Below, one piece after another: positions 8,709-17,274 of a stretch of DNA of 64,000 bases. Source of the DNA: CBFHSD01 sp965658375. Lineage in GTDB: Bacteria; Bacteroidota; Bacteroidia; Flavobacteriales_G; Salibacteraceae. Both the position numbers and the translations under genes were made by a program. The number at the start of each line of letters is the position of its first letter. The stretch's first letter is position 1. The stretch covers positions 1 to 64,000 of the forward strand of contig CBFHSD010000004.1 of assembly GCA_965658375.1 (NCBI GenBank), in the 5' to 3' direction. A model generated the notes under the pieces. It saw only the letters and a program-made list of their open reading frames with translations. It did not search any database and was not told where the DNA came from.

Positions 8709-9845
8709 TTAAGATTTATTGCTATTGATATATTCAATGATAGAACTAGAGATGAATTCAAGCTGTTCTATACTCAGTTCTGTGTGCATTGGCAATGAGA
8801 GTACCTCGCGACCAATCTCTTCGGTATTAGGCATTGAAACATCACCAATCATGGCTGTAAATGCTGCTTGGTGATGGTTTTGTTTTGGATAATAAATATT
8901 GTTAGGAATACCTTTATCGTTTAGGTGTTCTTGTAATCCTTCTCTGTTTACTCCGTGTAATTTAATGGTATATTGATGATAAACGTGGTTGCTATAGTTA
9001 GCCACGAAGGGAGTAGTTATTTCTTCAATTTCTTCAAACTTGGAGTTGTAATACTCAGCGGCTTCACGTCTGGCTGATGAATAAGCGTCTAAGTGTTTCA
9101 ATTTGATTCTAAGAATGGCCGCTTGAATACTATCAAGACGTGAATTCACACCAATCATATCATGAAAATACCTTTTTGTTTGACCATGATTTGCGATTTT
9201 ACGTAGATGATCTGCTAGGTCATCATCGTTCGTAAAAATTGCTCCACCATCACCGTAGGCTCCTAAGTTCTTGCTTGGAAAAAAGGATGTAGTTCCAATT
9301 GAACCTATGGTTCCTGCTTTCTTTTTTGCACCATCCGAATAGGTGAAGTCAGCTCCAATTGCTTGCGCGGTATCTTCAATAACAGGAATTTGATGTGCAT
9401 TTGCTATTCTCATAACCTCTTCCATATTCGCACATTGGCCATATAAATGAACAGGTATGATTGCCTTTGTTTTTGAAGTGATTTTAGATTCTAAATCAGC
9501 GGTGTCGATATTGAAAGTGTCTGAATACACCTCGCAAAAAACGGGTGTTGCCCCTAGAAGTGCCACCACTTCGCAGGTTGCTACATAGGTAAAGCTAGGG
9601 GTTATAACTTCATCTCCAGGTTTTACTCCTAAGGCCATCAATGCTATTTGCAAAGCATCAGTTCCGTTGGCACATGGAATAACATGTTTCACACTTAAGT
9701 AGTTCTCGAGGTCTTTCTGGAATTCTTTTACCTCCGGGCCATTGATAAATTGACAACTATCAATAACACCAAGCACTGCTTGGTCAACTTCTTCTTTAAT
9801 TTTTAGGTATTGATTTTTTAGATCAACCAGTTGGATTTTATCCAT
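8709..9845 (-). CDS. DegT/DnrJ/EryC1 family PLP-dependent sugar aminotransferase
   Basis: This 378-residue protein (from ATG 9845) has the fold-type I aminotransferase pattern of nucleotide-sugar aminotransferases. ANGTDAL is at about residues 59-65, and EDTAQ (Asp158, Gln161) contacts the PLP ring. Lys192 in FFPSKNLGAYGDGG is the PLP-binding lysine. Such enzymes transaminate keto-sugars of UDP or dTDP sugars for O-antigen, capsule or glycoprotein glycans. The exact substrate cannot be read from sequence. A longer frame begins at GTG 9866, but a TATATTCG -7-like element at 9869-9876 puts transcription start at about that point, favouring ATG 9845. It is co-directional with the UXS-like gene. 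Confidence 0.85.
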   Translation of the reverse strand: MDKIQLVDLKNQYLKIKEEVDQAVLGVIDSCQFINGPEVKEFQKDLENYLSVKHVIPCANGTDALQIALMALGVKPGDEVITPSFTYVATCEVVALLGATPVFCEVYSDTFNIDTADLESKITSKTKAIIPVHLYGQCANMEEVMRIANAHQIPVIEDTAQAIGADFTYSDGAKKKAGTIGSIGTTSFFPSKNLGAYGDGGAIFTNDDDLADHLRKIANHGQTKRYFHDMIGVNSRLDSIQAAILRIKLKHLDAYSSARREAAEYYNSKFEEIEEITTPFVANYSNHVYHQYTIKLHGVNREGLQEHLNDKGIPNNIYYPKQNHHQAAFTAMIGDVSMPNTEEIGREVLSLPMHTELSIEQLEFISSSIIEYINSNKS

Positions 9846-9868
9846 AAACTCTGTTTTATTCAACACTG

Positions 9869-9876
9869 CGAATATA
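9869..9876 (-). promoter_or_regulatory. -7 promoter element of the aminotransferase-UXS pair
   Basis: On the minus strand TATATTCG (TAnnTTTG with one change) lies 24 bases ahead of ATG 9845. A similar TATTTTCG on the plus strand at 9923-9930 faces the opposite gene at 9937, so the 90-base gap holds divergent promoters. Confidence 0.45.
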
Positions 9877-9936
9877 ACTTATTGCTTTCCTATAATTGAT
9901 GTGTACCACAGTTGATTTGTTTTATTTTCGCCAGTT

Positions 9937-10692
9937 ATGCGGAGTGTTTTATTCAGTTTATGTTTGTTCTTGGCTTTCCATCAAGGGAGTGCTCAGCTTT
10001 TTGGGCCAGATACCACCGAACAGTTTGTGTATTTCGATCTAAGTTATGCTTACCAAACACCTGGCGGAGACCTTGCAAAACGCTTTGGAAACTCATCCAG
10101 AGTTGGAATAGCTTTTGGAAAGAAAACCACTCACAATTGGACTTGGCAATTGGATTGGTTTTTCACTTTTAGCGATAACGTTGTTGAGAGAGATATTTTG
10201 GCACCTTTTGTTTCTGAACAGGGTTTTATCATTGGAACCACCGGATTACCAGCGGATGTATTCTTGTTCCAAAGAGGATATTCTGTATATGCTACGTCTG
10301 GGAAAGTACTGAACTTATTGAGCGCCAATAAGAATAGTGGAATTTGGTTGAAGGGAAGTTTAGGCTATCAACAGCACCACATCCGTATTGAAGATAGAAT
10401 AAAAGAGGTGCCCCTAATCAATGATGAATACGCCAAAGGCTACGATAGATTAAGCGCAGGTTTTAGTGTGATGGAGTTTGTAGGTTATCGATATACTGAT
10501 AGAAATAACAGAGTCAACTTGTTTGGTGGTGTTGAGTTTACACAATCATTTACTCAAGATGTTAGAAAGTACGCTTACGATTTACAAGGCCCCGTTCAAC
10601 CTCAATCGCGTAATGACCTGAGTGTAGGTTTAAGACTAGGTTTCTCTTTAAATATCAAAAGCAAAGTGCCAGACGAATTTTATTACGATTAG
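9937..10692 (+). CDS. Exported protein, probable outer membrane beta-barrel, function unknown
   Basis: I do not recognise this 251-residue protein. It has a signal peptide (MRSVLFSLCLFLAF ... GSAQ) and then alternating hydrophobic/aromatic stretches (YFDLSYAY, WTWQLDWFFTF, GIWLKGSLGYQ, RVNLFGGVEFTQSF, LSVGLRLGFSLNI) that look like transmembrane beta-strands. The C-terminus ends FYYD and shows no type IX sorting domain. It starts seven bases after a TATTTTCG element (9923-9930) and ends 3 bases before waaA, so it is probably transcribed with it. An outer-membrane role is inferred only from these features. Confidence 0.7.
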   Translation: MRSVLFSLCLFLAFHQGSAQLFGPDTTEQFVYFDLSYAYQTPGGDLAKRFGNSSRVGIAFGKKTTHNWTWQLDWFFTFSDNVVERDILAPFVSEQGFIIGTTGLPADVFLFQRGYSVYATSGKVLNLLSANKNSGIWLKGSLGYQQHHIRIEDRIKEVPLINDEYAKGYDRLSAGFSVMEFVGYRYTDRNNRVNLFGGVEFTQSFTQDVRKYAYDLQGPVQPQSRNDLSVGLRLGFSLNIKSKVPDEFYYD

Positions 10693-10695
10693 TTA

Positions 10696-11916
10696 ATGAC
10701 ACTTTATAATACTTCAGTTTTTTTCTATGGATTTTCTATTCGATTGGCTTCCTTGTTTAACGAAAAAGCTGCCAAATGGATTAAGGGAAGGCAGAACTGG
10801 AGAGATCAACTTTCTAAAGATAGAGCTCCTTACGACTTTTGGTTTCATGTAGCTTCTCTGGGTGAGTTTGAGCAAGCGCGACCACTAATAGAAGCGTTAA
10901 AAGCAGAAAACGAATCCTGTAGAATAGTACTCACCTTCTTTTCTCCTTCAGGTTTTGAGATTCGTAAAAACTACCCACTTGCAAATAAGGTTATGTATCT
11001 CCCATTAGATCTGCCACACAATGCCGCAGATTTTATTGAGTTAGTTCAACCCAAAAAAGTGGTATTTGTAAAGTATGAGTTCTGGCTGAATTATTTAAAC
11101 GAACTAGAAAAGAAACGGATTCCTACCATCTTGATTTCGGCAATTTTTCGCGAAGGTCAAGTGTTTTTTAAATCCTATGGAAAGTCTTTTCGTAAAGCCT
11201 TAAAGAGCTTTGAGTATATCTATGTTCAAGATGAAAATTCAAAGATGTTGTTGGAGGGTATTGAGGTTCAATCTAAAGTGGTAGGAGATACACGGATTGA
11301 CAGAGTGAAAGCCGTAAGAAGTCAAAAAATTGATTTCGGGTCAGCGTTAGAATCTTTCACGAGCGAAAGACAAGTTGTTTTGTTTGGAAGCGCTTGGGAA
11401 GATGAGTTGAAGATAGCTCAAGAACTTCTCCAAGAAAATTCGGACGTTCAACTCATTGTTGCTCCTCATTTAGTAGATGAAAAGCATCTAACAGAAATGG
11501 AAGAAAGACTAGGTACTAAGCGTTGTATTCGCTTCACTAAAATTGAGTCTGATCCCATTGATAGTAAAAGAGTGGTTCTCATTGATACCATTGGACAATT
11601 GAGTAAACTCTATAAATATGGCACCGTTGCAGTTGTTGGTGGCGGGTTTCAAGGAAGTGTGCACAATACCTTGGAACCGAGTGTCTGGGGTATTCCAGTT
11701 TTATTTGGTCCAGACCATGAAAAGTTTGAAGAAGCAAAACAATTGGTGGCACGAGGGGCCTCTTTAACGGCTAAGAATTGGAAAACACTTTCTGCCAAAT
11801 TGCAAGAGCTATTGGAGGATAAACAAAGAATCGTTCAATTAGGGGAATTGACTAAAGAGTACATTGAATTGAATAGTGGCGCAACTCAAAAAATTCTATC
11901 TGATTGGAGGCGATAG
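10696..11916 (+). CDS. waaA: 3-deoxy-D-manno-octulosonic acid (Kdo) transferase
   Basis: WaaA (KdtA) is a glycosyltransferase family 30 enzyme that moves Kdo from CMP-Kdo to lipid A precursor at the inner membrane, the first inner-core step of LPS. The 406-residue protein has an N-terminal hydrophobic anchor, the catalytic base region WFHVASLGEFEQARP, VFVKYEFWLNYL, the RIDRV block, and in the CMP-Kdo-binding C-terminal half GGGFQGSVHNTLEPSVWGIP, typical of GT30. It follows the orphan exported protein by 3 bases. The convergent lipoprotein gene ends 2 bases after its stop with no visible terminator. Confidence 0.92.
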   Translation: MTLYNTSVFFYGFSIRLASLFNEKAAKWIKGRQNWRDQLSKDRAPYDFWFHVASLGEFEQARPLIEALKAENESCRIVLTFFSPSGFEIRKNYPLANKVMYLPLDLPHNAADFIELVQPKKVVFVKYEFWLNYLNELEKKRIPTILISAIFREGQVFFKSYGKSFRKALKSFEYIYVQDENSKMLLEGIEVQSKVVGDTRIDRVKAVRSQKIDFGSALESFTSERQVVLFGSAWEDELKIAQELLQENSDVQLIVAPHLVDEKHLTEMEERLGTKRCIRFTKIESDPIDSKRVVLIDTIGQLSKLYKYGTVAVVGGGFQGSVHNTLEPSVWGIPVLFGPDHEKFEEAKQLVARGASLTAKNWKTLSAKLQELLEDKQRIVQLGELTKEYIELNSGATQKILSDWRR

Positions 11917-11918
11917 GT

Positions 11919-12191
11919 TTATTTCCTAGATCTACCAGGTGAGAAATTGGATTTACTCTTTTTGAAATTCTGACGCTTTCTACGTTGTTTCTCGAGTTGT
12001 TTCCTATTCTTACGTTGCTGATCGTTGCTGTATCCTTTTTGCTTAAGTCTCTTATTTTGTTCTCTTTGAGCATTGTAAACCCTGTCAGAAGAATAATGCA
12101 CTCTGCGATCGCAAGCACTGCCGGCCAAGAGAAAGGCAGATAATACTGTCAATATCAGTACTTTTTGAAGTATGTAGAGCGCTTTATGCAT
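11919..12191 (-). CDS. Small basic lipoprotein, function unknown
   Basis: A 90-residue protein with a lipoprotein signal: hydrophobic VLILTVLSAFLLAG followed by SAC, acylation expected at Cys27. The mature 63 residues are strongly basic (runs such as RKNRKQLEKQRRKRQ and FKKSKS) and have no hydrophobic core, so it is likely unfolded or peptidoglycan/LPS-contacting rather than enzymatic. I know of no family name for it. The reading frame is convincing because the lipobox and charge pattern are coherent. It stands alone on the minus strand, 2 bases from the end of waaA. Confidence 0.65.
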   Translation of the reverse strand: MHKALYILQKVLILTVLSAFLLAGSACDRRVHYSSDRVYNAQREQNKRLKQKGYSNDQQRKNRKQLEKQRRKRQNFKKSKSNFSPGRSRK

Positions 12192-12284
12192 GTTTAAAAT
12201 CGAGCTTTATTTACTATGTAGGGTATTATTCTTTACAGAACAAAAACGCGACCAAAATGATTAAGTTTTCTGTTCCTTTTTGAA

Positions 12285-12902
12285 TTACTCAAAAAGACCA
12301 TGTAACTCAGTGTCAATTTTATGAATAATTAAGCCTAAATCTTCATTTACTTCTTTAAAGTTATTGTTATCAACGTCAACAATAAGAAGTTTTCCTTTAT
12401 CATAGGTAGAAATCCAAGATTCGTAGCGTTCGTTCAGTCTTTTCAAATAATCCAAACGAATAGCCTCTTCGTACTCGCGCCCTCTATTTTGAATTTGGTT
12501 CACCAATGTTGGAACCGAGGCTTTTAGATAAATCAAAAGATCTGGTGGTTGCACAAATTGCTCAACAAGTGTGAATAGGCTAAAATAATTTTCGAAATCT
12601 CTGGTGGTCATAAGACCCATAGAGTGGAGGTTGGGTGCGAAAATGTACGCATCCTCGAATATAGTTCTATCTTGAATTACTTTTTTTCCGCTATTTCTGA
12701 TGTCTAGAATCTGGCTAAAACGAGCATTCAAGAAGTAAATCTGAAGGTTGAACGACCAACGTTGCATTTCATTATAAAAATCGTTAAGATAAGGGTTCTC
12801 ATCTACATCTTCATAATGCGCCTCCCAGCCATAATGTTTGGCTAAAAGGGCCGTTAATGTTGTTTTTCCACTTCCTATGTTTCCTGCTACTGCTACGTGC
12901 AT
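12285..12902 (-). CDS. Deoxynucleoside kinase (dAK/dGK/dCK type)
   Basis: This 205-residue enzyme phosphorylates deoxynucleosides to monophosphates in the salvage pathway. The P-loop GNIGSGKTT is at residues 8-16. It is followed by the family's YEDVDENPYL (substrate base region), the QDRTIFED motif (Asp-Arg that positions the sugar), and a LID with RGREYEEAIRLDYL. Length is normal for the bacterial dNK family, which includes deoxyadenosine and deoxyguanosine kinases; which base it prefers cannot be told. It lies on its own transcription unit or follows the propeller-like gene upstream, with 43 bases between. Confidence 0.88.
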   Translation of the reverse strand: MHVAVAGNIGSGKTTLTALLAKHYGWEAHYEDVDENPYLNDFYNEMQRWSFNLQIYFLNARFSQILDIRNSGKKVIQDRTIFEDAYIFAPNLHSMGLMTTRDFENYFSLFTLVEQFVQPPDLLIYLKASVPTLVNQIQNRGREYEEAIRLDYLKRLNERYESWISTYDKGKLLIVDVDNNNFKEVNEDLGLIIHKIDTELHGLFE

Positions 12903-12945
12903 GTGCTTGAGTTTGATTCAGAGTTAACAAAACTTCAAATATAAC

Positions 12946-13752
12946 CTAATCGGTGAACCTTAGTTCATAGCTTTTCATTCCAGAGTTGCTTAGAACAAAG
13001 TATTTTTTATTGATGACAGAGAAGCTTAGAGCATCTTCTTTAAAATCAATCAGTTTAGTGAGCTGCAAAGAAATATAATCCATGTACCAAATGTTATTTT
13101 CCTGGAGAAGAAAAATACCTTTTTTAGATGGTGAAAAATCAATGAATTTTCCGATAGGAAAGTTCTTTTGATGAATGGCAAACCTATTGAAAATGCGGAT
13201 CCCGTAATTGGTGTCTAGCATAAAAAGGGTGTTGTTATATTCTATGATCTTAGAGGCTGTTGGGGTTGTTCTTAGCTGTTGTAAAAGATTACCACTCGTG
13301 TTGGAAACCTGAAAACGTTCGTCCAATCTACTCAATTCACTCGCCTGGTTGTCGTAAACCCATAGACCATTGTTGTAAGAGTTAGCCACTTGACTAGCAA
13401 AGAGATTGGCGAATTGATCTAGACGAAGAAGAGTTCCCCTCTCTGCTAGCTCATTGTCTAGAAAAAGTACCTGTTGAAAATCACCGAAAAAGACCACATA
13501 TTTTAATGCATTACTCATGTCTATTGCGGTGATTTCTCCGTATTGGCTTAAGCTGTTTTGCTTCAGGTTTTCTCCTTTTGTATTGTACTTTTTAAGGGTA
13601 GAGCCATCGACTACGTAGAGGTGACCTAAGCCGTCAGATTCAACAATGCTTCCCTCACATTTAAAGGAATCTACAAGTACCAACTCGAGCTGAGCCATAC
13701 TTGTTAAAATAAGCAAATTAAACGCCAATAAACTGCTTAAGGCTTTCCACAT
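12946..13752 (-). CDS. Exported protein of unknown function, possibly beta-propeller
   Basis: A 268-residue protein starting at ATG 13752, with a signal peptide (MWKALSSLLAFNLLILTSMAQ). The mature part has repeated short blocks of the type G-h-h-h-x-D (GHLYVVDGSTLKKYN, KYVVFFGDFQQVLFLD, GLWVYDNQASELSRLD, TLFMLDTNYGIRIFN, GIFLLQENNIWYMD). This spacing suggests a beta-propeller. I do not recognise a named family. A longer frame from 13794 exists, but the signal peptide starts at 13752. Its start overlaps the end of the GH3 gene by 35 bases on the same strand, so it is translated from the GH3 transcript. Confidence 0.7.
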   Translation of the reverse strand: MWKALSSLLAFNLLILTSMAQLELVLVDSFKCEGSIVESDGLGHLYVVDGSTLKKYNTKGENLKQNSLSQYGEITAIDMSNALKYVVFFGDFQQVLFLDNELAERGTLLRLDQFANLFASQVANSYNNGLWVYDNQASELSRLDERFQVSNTSGNLLQQLRTTPTASKIIEYNNTLFMLDTNYGIRIFNRFAIHQKNFPIGKFIDFSPSKKGIFLLQENNIWYMDYISLQLTKLIDFKEDALSFSVINKKYFVLSNSGMKSYELRFTD

Positions 13753-15241
13753 AGTCTCTATTATTTGAAAGGCGAGGCACTTTGTTTTGCCCACCTAATT
13801 TACCTTTTTCTTTCAGCCAATTGTAAAAAGTATTTGGAGCCGCAATTACTAACTGAGGTAAATCTAAAACGTAATTATTATAACGTTTGGCTTCGTAATC
13901 TGAATTTAGACTTTTTAAGGTTTCGTCTAGAATTGTTCTGAATTGATTGATGTCTTTTGGAGGGTGAGTGAATTCAATGATCCACTCATGAGCACCTTGC
14001 CGATCTCCTTTCATAAAAATTGGCGCAGCGGTATAATCCTTTACCGTAGCATGAGAAGCTTCGCAAGCTTTGTCAATGGCTTTGTCTGCATTTTCAATGA
14101 TCAACTCCTCTCCAAAAGCATTGATGTAATGTTTGGTTCTTCCCGTTACTCGAATGCGATACGGACAAATTGAAGTAAAGGTAATGGTATCGCCTGGCAT
14201 ATACCTCCATAAACCGCCTGTTGTGCTAATGACTAATGAGTATTGTTTTCCTACTCCTACTTCGGCTAGCGAAATGGTTTTTGGATGCTCTTTGTCAATT
14301 TCACTCAAGGGCACAAATTCATAAAAGATACCGCAGTCTAACATGAGTAACAAGCTAGGGTCACCCAAACTAAACTGGTCTTGAACTCCAAAGAAACCTT
14401 CCGAGGCATTATAGATTTCTAAGTAGGTAATATGCTTACCCATAATACGCTTGTACTGTTCTCGATATGGTGTAAAGCTTACTCCGCCATGCACAAAGAG
14501 CTCGATGTTAGGCCACACCTCTGCAATGGTTTCTTTTTGAGTGATTTCAAGCACTTTATTTAAGAGTACTAAGGTCCATGAAGGAACTCCAGAGATTTCT
14601 GTAATGTCTTCTGCTAGAGCTGCTTTGGCCATTTCTTCTAACTTCTTCTCCCATTCTGCTAATAGAGCAATTTCCTTCCCAGGGATTCTATGCAGCTCTA
14701 CCCAAAATGGAAGGTTTTTTATCATCAGGGCAGAAAGATCTCCGAAATAAGAGTTCTTGCCTAATGCGTTGACTTCGCTGCTGCCGCCTAGTGCTAGACC
14801 CTTGCCTGTAAACAGTTTAGCTTCAGGGTGTGTGTAGTAGTAGAGAGCAATTAAATCTTTTCCGCACTTAAAGTGATTGTCTTCTAAAGACTCTTTTGTT
14901 ACAGGAATAAATTTGCTTTTGGCATTGGTGGTTCCCGATGATTTTGCGAACCATTTGGTTTCACCTGTCCATAAAACATCTTTTTCACCCTTCATGGTTC
15001 TATTGATCAAGGGTTCCAGCGATTCATATGTAGTTACTGGTGCTCTATTTCTAAACTCATCGCTGTTTTTTAATTCATGAAAATGGTACTTCTTTCCATA
15101 ATAAGTGTGTTTCCCATGATTGATTAAGTGTTGAAACACCTCTTCTTGAACTTGATGTGGTTGCTCCACATACCTTTCAATTTGAGGTATCCTTAACTTA
15201 ACGGCTTTTGCGATGATGGTATTAAATAGTTGCATGCTCAA
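13718..15241 (-). CDS. GH3 family acyl-adenylate/amide synthetase-like protein
   Basis: This 507-residue protein belongs to the GH3 family, named for plant auxin-responsive enzymes that adenylate a carboxylic acid and join it to an amino acid. The ATP-binding block is AKSSGTTNAKSKFIPVT (about residues 96-112). EIYNASEGFFGVQDQ and YRIRVTGRTKHYINAFGEEL match the adenylate-forming motifs and the hinge to the C-terminal domain. Many Bacteroidota carry one such gene; the bacterial substrate is not established as far as I know. It is preceded by a 75-base gap to the divergent methylase gene, so that gap should hold promoters in both directions. Start could also be ATG two codons later. Confidence 0.87.
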   Translation of the reverse strand: MSMQLFNTIIAKAVKLRIPQIERYVEQPHQVQEEVFQHLINHGKHTYYGKKYHFHELKNSDEFRNRAPVTTYESLEPLINRTMKGEKDVLWTGETKWFAKSSGTTNAKSKFIPVTKESLEDNHFKCGKDLIALYYYTHPEAKLFTGKGLALGGSSEVNALGKNSYFGDLSALMIKNLPFWVELHRIPGKEIALLAEWEKKLEEMAKAALAEDITEISGVPSWTLVLLNKVLEITQKETIAEVWPNIELFVHGGVSFTPYREQYKRIMGKHITYLEIYNASEGFFGVQDQFSLGDPSLLLMLDCGIFYEFVPLSEIDKEHPKTISLAEVGVGKQYSLVISTTGGLWRYMPGDTITFTSICPYRIRVTGRTKHYINAFGEELIIENADKAIDKACEASHATVKDYTAAPIFMKGDRQGAHEWIIEFTHPPKDINQFRTILDETLKSLNSDYEAKRYNNYVLDLPQLVIAAPNTFYNWLKEKGKLGGQNKVPRLSNNRDYVESLKQFIGV

Positions 15242-15322
15242 CAGTTCGTTTGGCCAAATGTAAGCGATTGAAATAGGAAATCAAGATGAAAGCATTACGA
15301 AACTAGGTGTATTTTTGTGCCG

Positions 15323-16045
15323 ATGAATGATTCATTTCAAAAAGGAAAGCTGTATTTGATTCCCACTTTAATGGGCGAGTCTGAAGTAGGCAATGTTCTA
15401 CCATCTGGAATATTACCCATTACCAATTGCTTAGATGTTTTTTTAGTAGAAAAGGCCAAAAGCGCGCGTAGGTTTTTACGTAAACTTGGGTTCACGAAAG
15501 AATTTGACGACTTGGAGTTTCATGAACTCAACAAACGCACAAGCGATGAGGATAAATTTGAATACATTCAATTGGCTCTTCAAGGTAAAAGTATCGGAAT
15601 TCTGTCAGAAGCTGGTTGTCCTGGAATAGCAGATCCAGGATCTGACGTGGTCAAAATGGCGCATGAACTTGGCATTACTGTGGTTCCTTTAGTGGGTCCC
15701 TCATCTATACTTTTAACGGTTATGGCTTCTGGTCTAAACGGCCAGTCTTTTGCCTTTAACGGCTATTTGCCAATTGATAAAAAAGAACGTGTTAAAGCCA
15801 TTCAACGCCTCGAAAGATTGAGCACACAAAACACTCAAACTCAATTGTTCATAGAAACACCCTATAGAAACGATGCCTTGCTAGACGATTTGAAGAAGAC
15901 TTTACACCCGAATACACAGCTTTGTGTAGCGGCAGATATTACCAATCAGAGCGAGTGGATTAAAACGATGTCAATCTCTAGCTGGAAGAAGCAAAAGGGG
16001 AAGCTCAACAAAAGACCAACTGTATTTGCCTTACTAGGGCAATAA
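15323..16045 (+). CDS. Short RsmI-like SAM-dependent methyltransferase (tetrapyrrole methylase fold)
   Basis: A 240-residue protein of the tetrapyrrole-methylase superfamily, resembling RsmI (16S rRNA 2'-O-methylation of C1402). It keeps the SAM-site pattern GILSEAGCPGIADPG, VPLVGPSSILLTVMASGLNG and the IETPYRN block. It is about 40 residues shorter than RsmI and lacks its C-terminal extension. Bacteroidota often carry such a short paralogue beside a full RsmI, so the substrate should not be assumed to be C1402. ATG 15323 is preferred over the GTG 6 bases upstream. It precedes rpsT, which has its own promoter. Confidence 0.8.
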   Translation: MNDSFQKGKLYLIPTLMGESEVGNVLPSGILPITNCLDVFLVEKAKSARRFLRKLGFTKEFDDLEFHELNKRTSDEDKFEYIQLALQGKSIGILSEAGCPGIADPGSDVVKMAHELGITVVPLVGPSSILLTVMASGLNGQSFAFNGYLPIDKKERVKAIQRLERLSTQNTQTQLFIETPYRNDALLDDLKKTLHPNTQLCVAADITNQSEWIKTMSISSWKKQKGKLNKRPTVFALLGQ

Positions 16046-16070
16046 ATAGTGTAAAATTGCAGTAAGTTAA

Positions 16071-16100
16071 TTGGCTGTATAGAAATTTATTTTACTTTTG
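16071..16100 (+). promoter_or_regulatory. Promoter of rpsT
   Basis: TTG (16071-16073), 19 bases, then TACTTTTG (16093-16100): a full match to the Bacteroidota TTG-N17-23-TAnnTTTG promoter, giving a leader of about 45 bases before the rpsT ATG. The leader contains a small CGTTT/AAACG hairpin of unknown relevance. Confidence 0.8.
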
Positions 16101-16151
16101 CCAACCGTTTTTAAGGAAACGATTACATAGAAAGAAGATACTGTTACAGAT

Positions 16152-16409
16152 ATGGCAAATCATAAATCAGCACTAAAGCGAGTTCGCAGCGACAAGAAAA
16201 AATACTTGCGTAACCGTTATTACCACAAAACAACTCGTACGGCTATCCGTACTTTAAGAGCAATGAAAGATCACAAAGAGGCAACTGAATTTTTGCCTGC
16301 TGTCGTTCAAATGGTTGATAAATTGGCGAAAAGAAACATTATTCACAAGAATAAAGCGTCTAACTTGAAATCAGGACTTACTAAGCATGTAAACAAATTG
16401 GCTGCTTAA
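16152..16409 (+). CDS. rpsT: 30S ribosomal protein S20
   Basis: S20 binds 16S rRNA early in assembly of the small subunit. The 85-residue, strongly basic protein starts MANHKSALKRVRSDKKK and is almost wholly helical with the family's KKYLRNRYYHKTTRTAIR and KNKASNLKSGL blocks. It is monocistronic: a strong promoter precedes it and a perfect terminator hairpin follows 26 bases after the stop. Confidence 0.97.
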   Translation: MANHKSALKRVRSDKKKYLRNRYYHKTTRTAIRTLRAMKDHKEATEFLPAVVQMVDKLAKRNIIHKNKASNLKSGLTKHVNKLAA

Positions 16410-16434
16410 TCCAGTTGATTTATTAGAAATAGGA

Positions 16435-16465
16435 AAGAGCTTCAGGAAACTGAAGCTCTTTTTTT
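16435..16465 (+). terminator. Rho-independent terminator of rpsT
   Basis: AAGAGCTTCAG (16435-16445) and CTGAAGCTCTT (16450-16460) form a perfect 11-bp stem with a GAAA tetraloop, followed by T residues. It ends 25 bases before the radC start. Confidence 0.95.
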
Positions 16466-16489
16466 GTGCTTTTTTTCTACCTTTTTGCC

Positions 16490-17191
16490 ATGAAAGACAC
16501 TTACCTAAACCATCGGTCTATAAAATCTTGGGCAGAAGATGACCGCCCTAGAGAAAAGCTTATGCATAAAGGAAGAACTGCTTTGAGCGATGCTGAACTT
16601 ATTGCTATTCTTCTCGGTTCTGGTTCCCGAGATAAATCTGCTGTTGAACTGGCCAGAGAAATACTGCAGTCTTCAGAGAACAACTTGCACGAACTAGGGA
16701 GGCAATCGCTCAAAAACCTGATGAAGTTTAAAGGAATTGGCGAAGCAAAAGCAATTTCTGTCATTGCGGCTCTTGAGCTCGGCAGACGCAGAAAAGAAAC
16801 TGAACCGAAGAAAAAGGCTGTTATCACATCTTCTCATGCAGCATTTGAAATTCTCATTCCGTTTTTAAGCGATTTAAATCATGAAGAATTTTGGGTGCTT
16901 TGCCTAAGTAGAGCAAACCATGTAATTGCGAAACACCAAATGAGTAAAGGTGGATTGAGCAGTACCGTGGTGGATCCGAAAATCATCTTTGAAAAGGCGT
17001 TGAGTGAACAAGCATCGGCCCTTATTCTTGCGCATAATCACCCTTCTGGGAATTTAAAAGCGAGCGAGGCCGATAAAAGGCTCACTGCAAAAATTAAAAA
17101 GGGTGGAGAGCTGTTAGATATTCAATTGCTAGACCATATAATTTTAGCTGGAGATAGCTATTTGAGCTTTGCGGATGAAGGTTTATTGTAA
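16490..17191 (+). CDS. radC: RadC family JAB/MPN (JAMM) domain protein
   Basis: RadC proteins were named for DNA repair, though the actual biochemical role is unsettled. The 233-residue protein has the N-terminal UPF0758 helix-hairpin-helix region (DRPREKLMHKGRTALSDAELIAILLGSG, with LMKFKGIGEAKA). The C-terminal JAMM metalloprotease-like motif is HNHPSGNLKASEAD, with His-x-His and the Asp ligand, so metal binding is intact. ATG 16490 is preferred to an upstream TTG within the rpsT terminator. Single gene between rpsT and upp. Confidence 0.9.
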   Translation: MKDTYLNHRSIKSWAEDDRPREKLMHKGRTALSDAELIAILLGSGSRDKSAVELAREILQSSENNLHELGRQSLKNLMKFKGIGEAKAISVIAALELGRRRKETEPKKKAVITSSHAAFEILIPFLSDLNHEEFWVLCLSRANHVIAKHQMSKGGLSSTVVDPKIIFEKALSEQASALILAHNHPSGNLKASEADKRLTAKIKKGGELLDIQLLDHIILAGDSYLSFADEGLL

Positions 17192-17248
17192 TTCAAATTT
17201 ATTCCGCACTTAATCCCCTCTTCAACGGTGTAGAGTTTAGAGGACTTC

Positions 17249-17256
17249 TATATTTG
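17249..17256 (+). promoter_or_regulatory. -7 element of the upp-aroA run
   Basis: TATATTTG (17249-17256) matches TAnnTTTG and lies 18 bases before the upp ATG. No good TTG is seen at the -33 position. It may drive the six co-directional genes up to 21770. Confidence 0.55.
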
Positions 17257-17274
17257 CTTTGTAATATCTGAAGT

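Noticed and set aside
16101..16151. Leader of rpsT as an autoregulatory RNA element
   Set aside because: Only a 5-bp hairpin is visible; no resemblance to a described S20 leader could be shown from sequence alone.
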